A stretch of DNA of 32,407 nt from Alphaproteobacteria bacterium (GTDB lineage: Bacteria; Pseudomonadota; Alphaproteobacteria; SHVZ01). The position numbers were made by a program, and so were the translations under genes. The notes below the pieces were generated by a model. The model was given only the letters and a program-made list of their open reading frames with translations, was not told where the DNA came from and did no database searches. The first letter of the stretch is position 1. Each line of letters opens with the position of its first letter. Below, one piece after another: positions 32,265 to 32,407 of the stretch. The stretch is from the NCBI GenBank assembly GCA_009694025.1, contig SHVZ01000041.1, forward strand, positions 1 through 32,407. Reading direction: 5' to 3'.

Positions 32265-32407
32265 CCCGATCTATTCACCATGCGAAGGGATAGCTGGGCT
32301 GGGGCGGTGCGGACGAGCGGCATGGTGGCACCCGATTGGCGCGGTTTGATGTCGATGGCTCGGCTGGGGGTTGCGGATCTGGGTTCGACGGGGCACGAGG
32401 CCCCTTA
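32265..32407. other. Window end, no supported gene
   Basis: An ATG at 32280 opens a plus-strand frame that stays open to the window edge, with a further in-frame ATG near 32350. Neither has a clear ribosome site and the residues match nothing I recognise, so I do not call a gene. Confidence 0.3.

Overview
The window is high-GC DNA with strong third-position G/C bias, so most long frames on the opposite strand are shadows. The gene content points to an alphaproteobacterium: dipeptide-type ABC transporters with an amidase and a hydroxyacid dehydrogenase, Fnr/FixK-type boxes beside hemN, and proteins with a mitofilin (Mic60/COG4223)-like C-terminal domain. I cannot name the genus. I see no rRNA, tRNA, CRISPR array or insertion sequence.

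Region 1 (about 1-11.1 kb) is an uptake and catabolism block. A complete peptide/opine-class (family 5) ABC importer lies on the minus strand in the order binding protein, two permeases, two ATPases, with overlapping or nearly abutting coding regions. A large inverted repeat separates the binding-protein gene from the permeases. A second binding protein sits beyond it, divergent from a TauD/TfdA-type dioxygenase. Upstream are an amidase-signature enzyme and a D-2-hydroxyacid dehydrogenase. Together they suggest uptake and breakdown of an amide-containing or related organic compound; the substrate cannot be read from sequence.

Region 2 (about 11.1-15.6 kb) is a scarred segment. It holds a C-terminal remnant of a trimethylamine-methyltransferase-like gene abutting a C-terminal remnant of a dihydrodipicolinate-synthase-like gene, an Fnr-type regulator that has lost its sensor domain and is out of frame with its 5' end, an intact hemN, and a remnant resembling a SafE/TauE exporter. 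Two Fnr-type boxes precede a translationally coupled pair of small unknown proteins and hemN.

Region 3 (about 15.6-25.1 kb) carries small exported glycine-zipper proteins, a 436-residue unknown membrane protein, a Sel1-repeat protein, a polytopic membrane protein, and a heavy-metal RND efflux pair (adaptor plus pump) with a small His-rich periplasmic protein. No outer-membrane channel gene is present.

Region 4 (about 25.1-32.4 kb) is the most unusual part. Two divergent operons each contain a mitofilin-like membrane protein and a small four-helix membrane protein with a shared TYNPSGYS motif (DUF6524-like). The minus-strand operon adds a ParA/MinD-type ATPase, translationally coupled to its mitofilin-like protein, and a small PH-like protein. 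Beside them lie two more exported glycine-zipper proteins, one ending at an in-frame TGA with apparently coding sequence beyond it, a third Fnr-type box, and a DUF4239/bestrophin-like membrane protein. A role in spatial organisation of the inner membrane is an inference from these parts.
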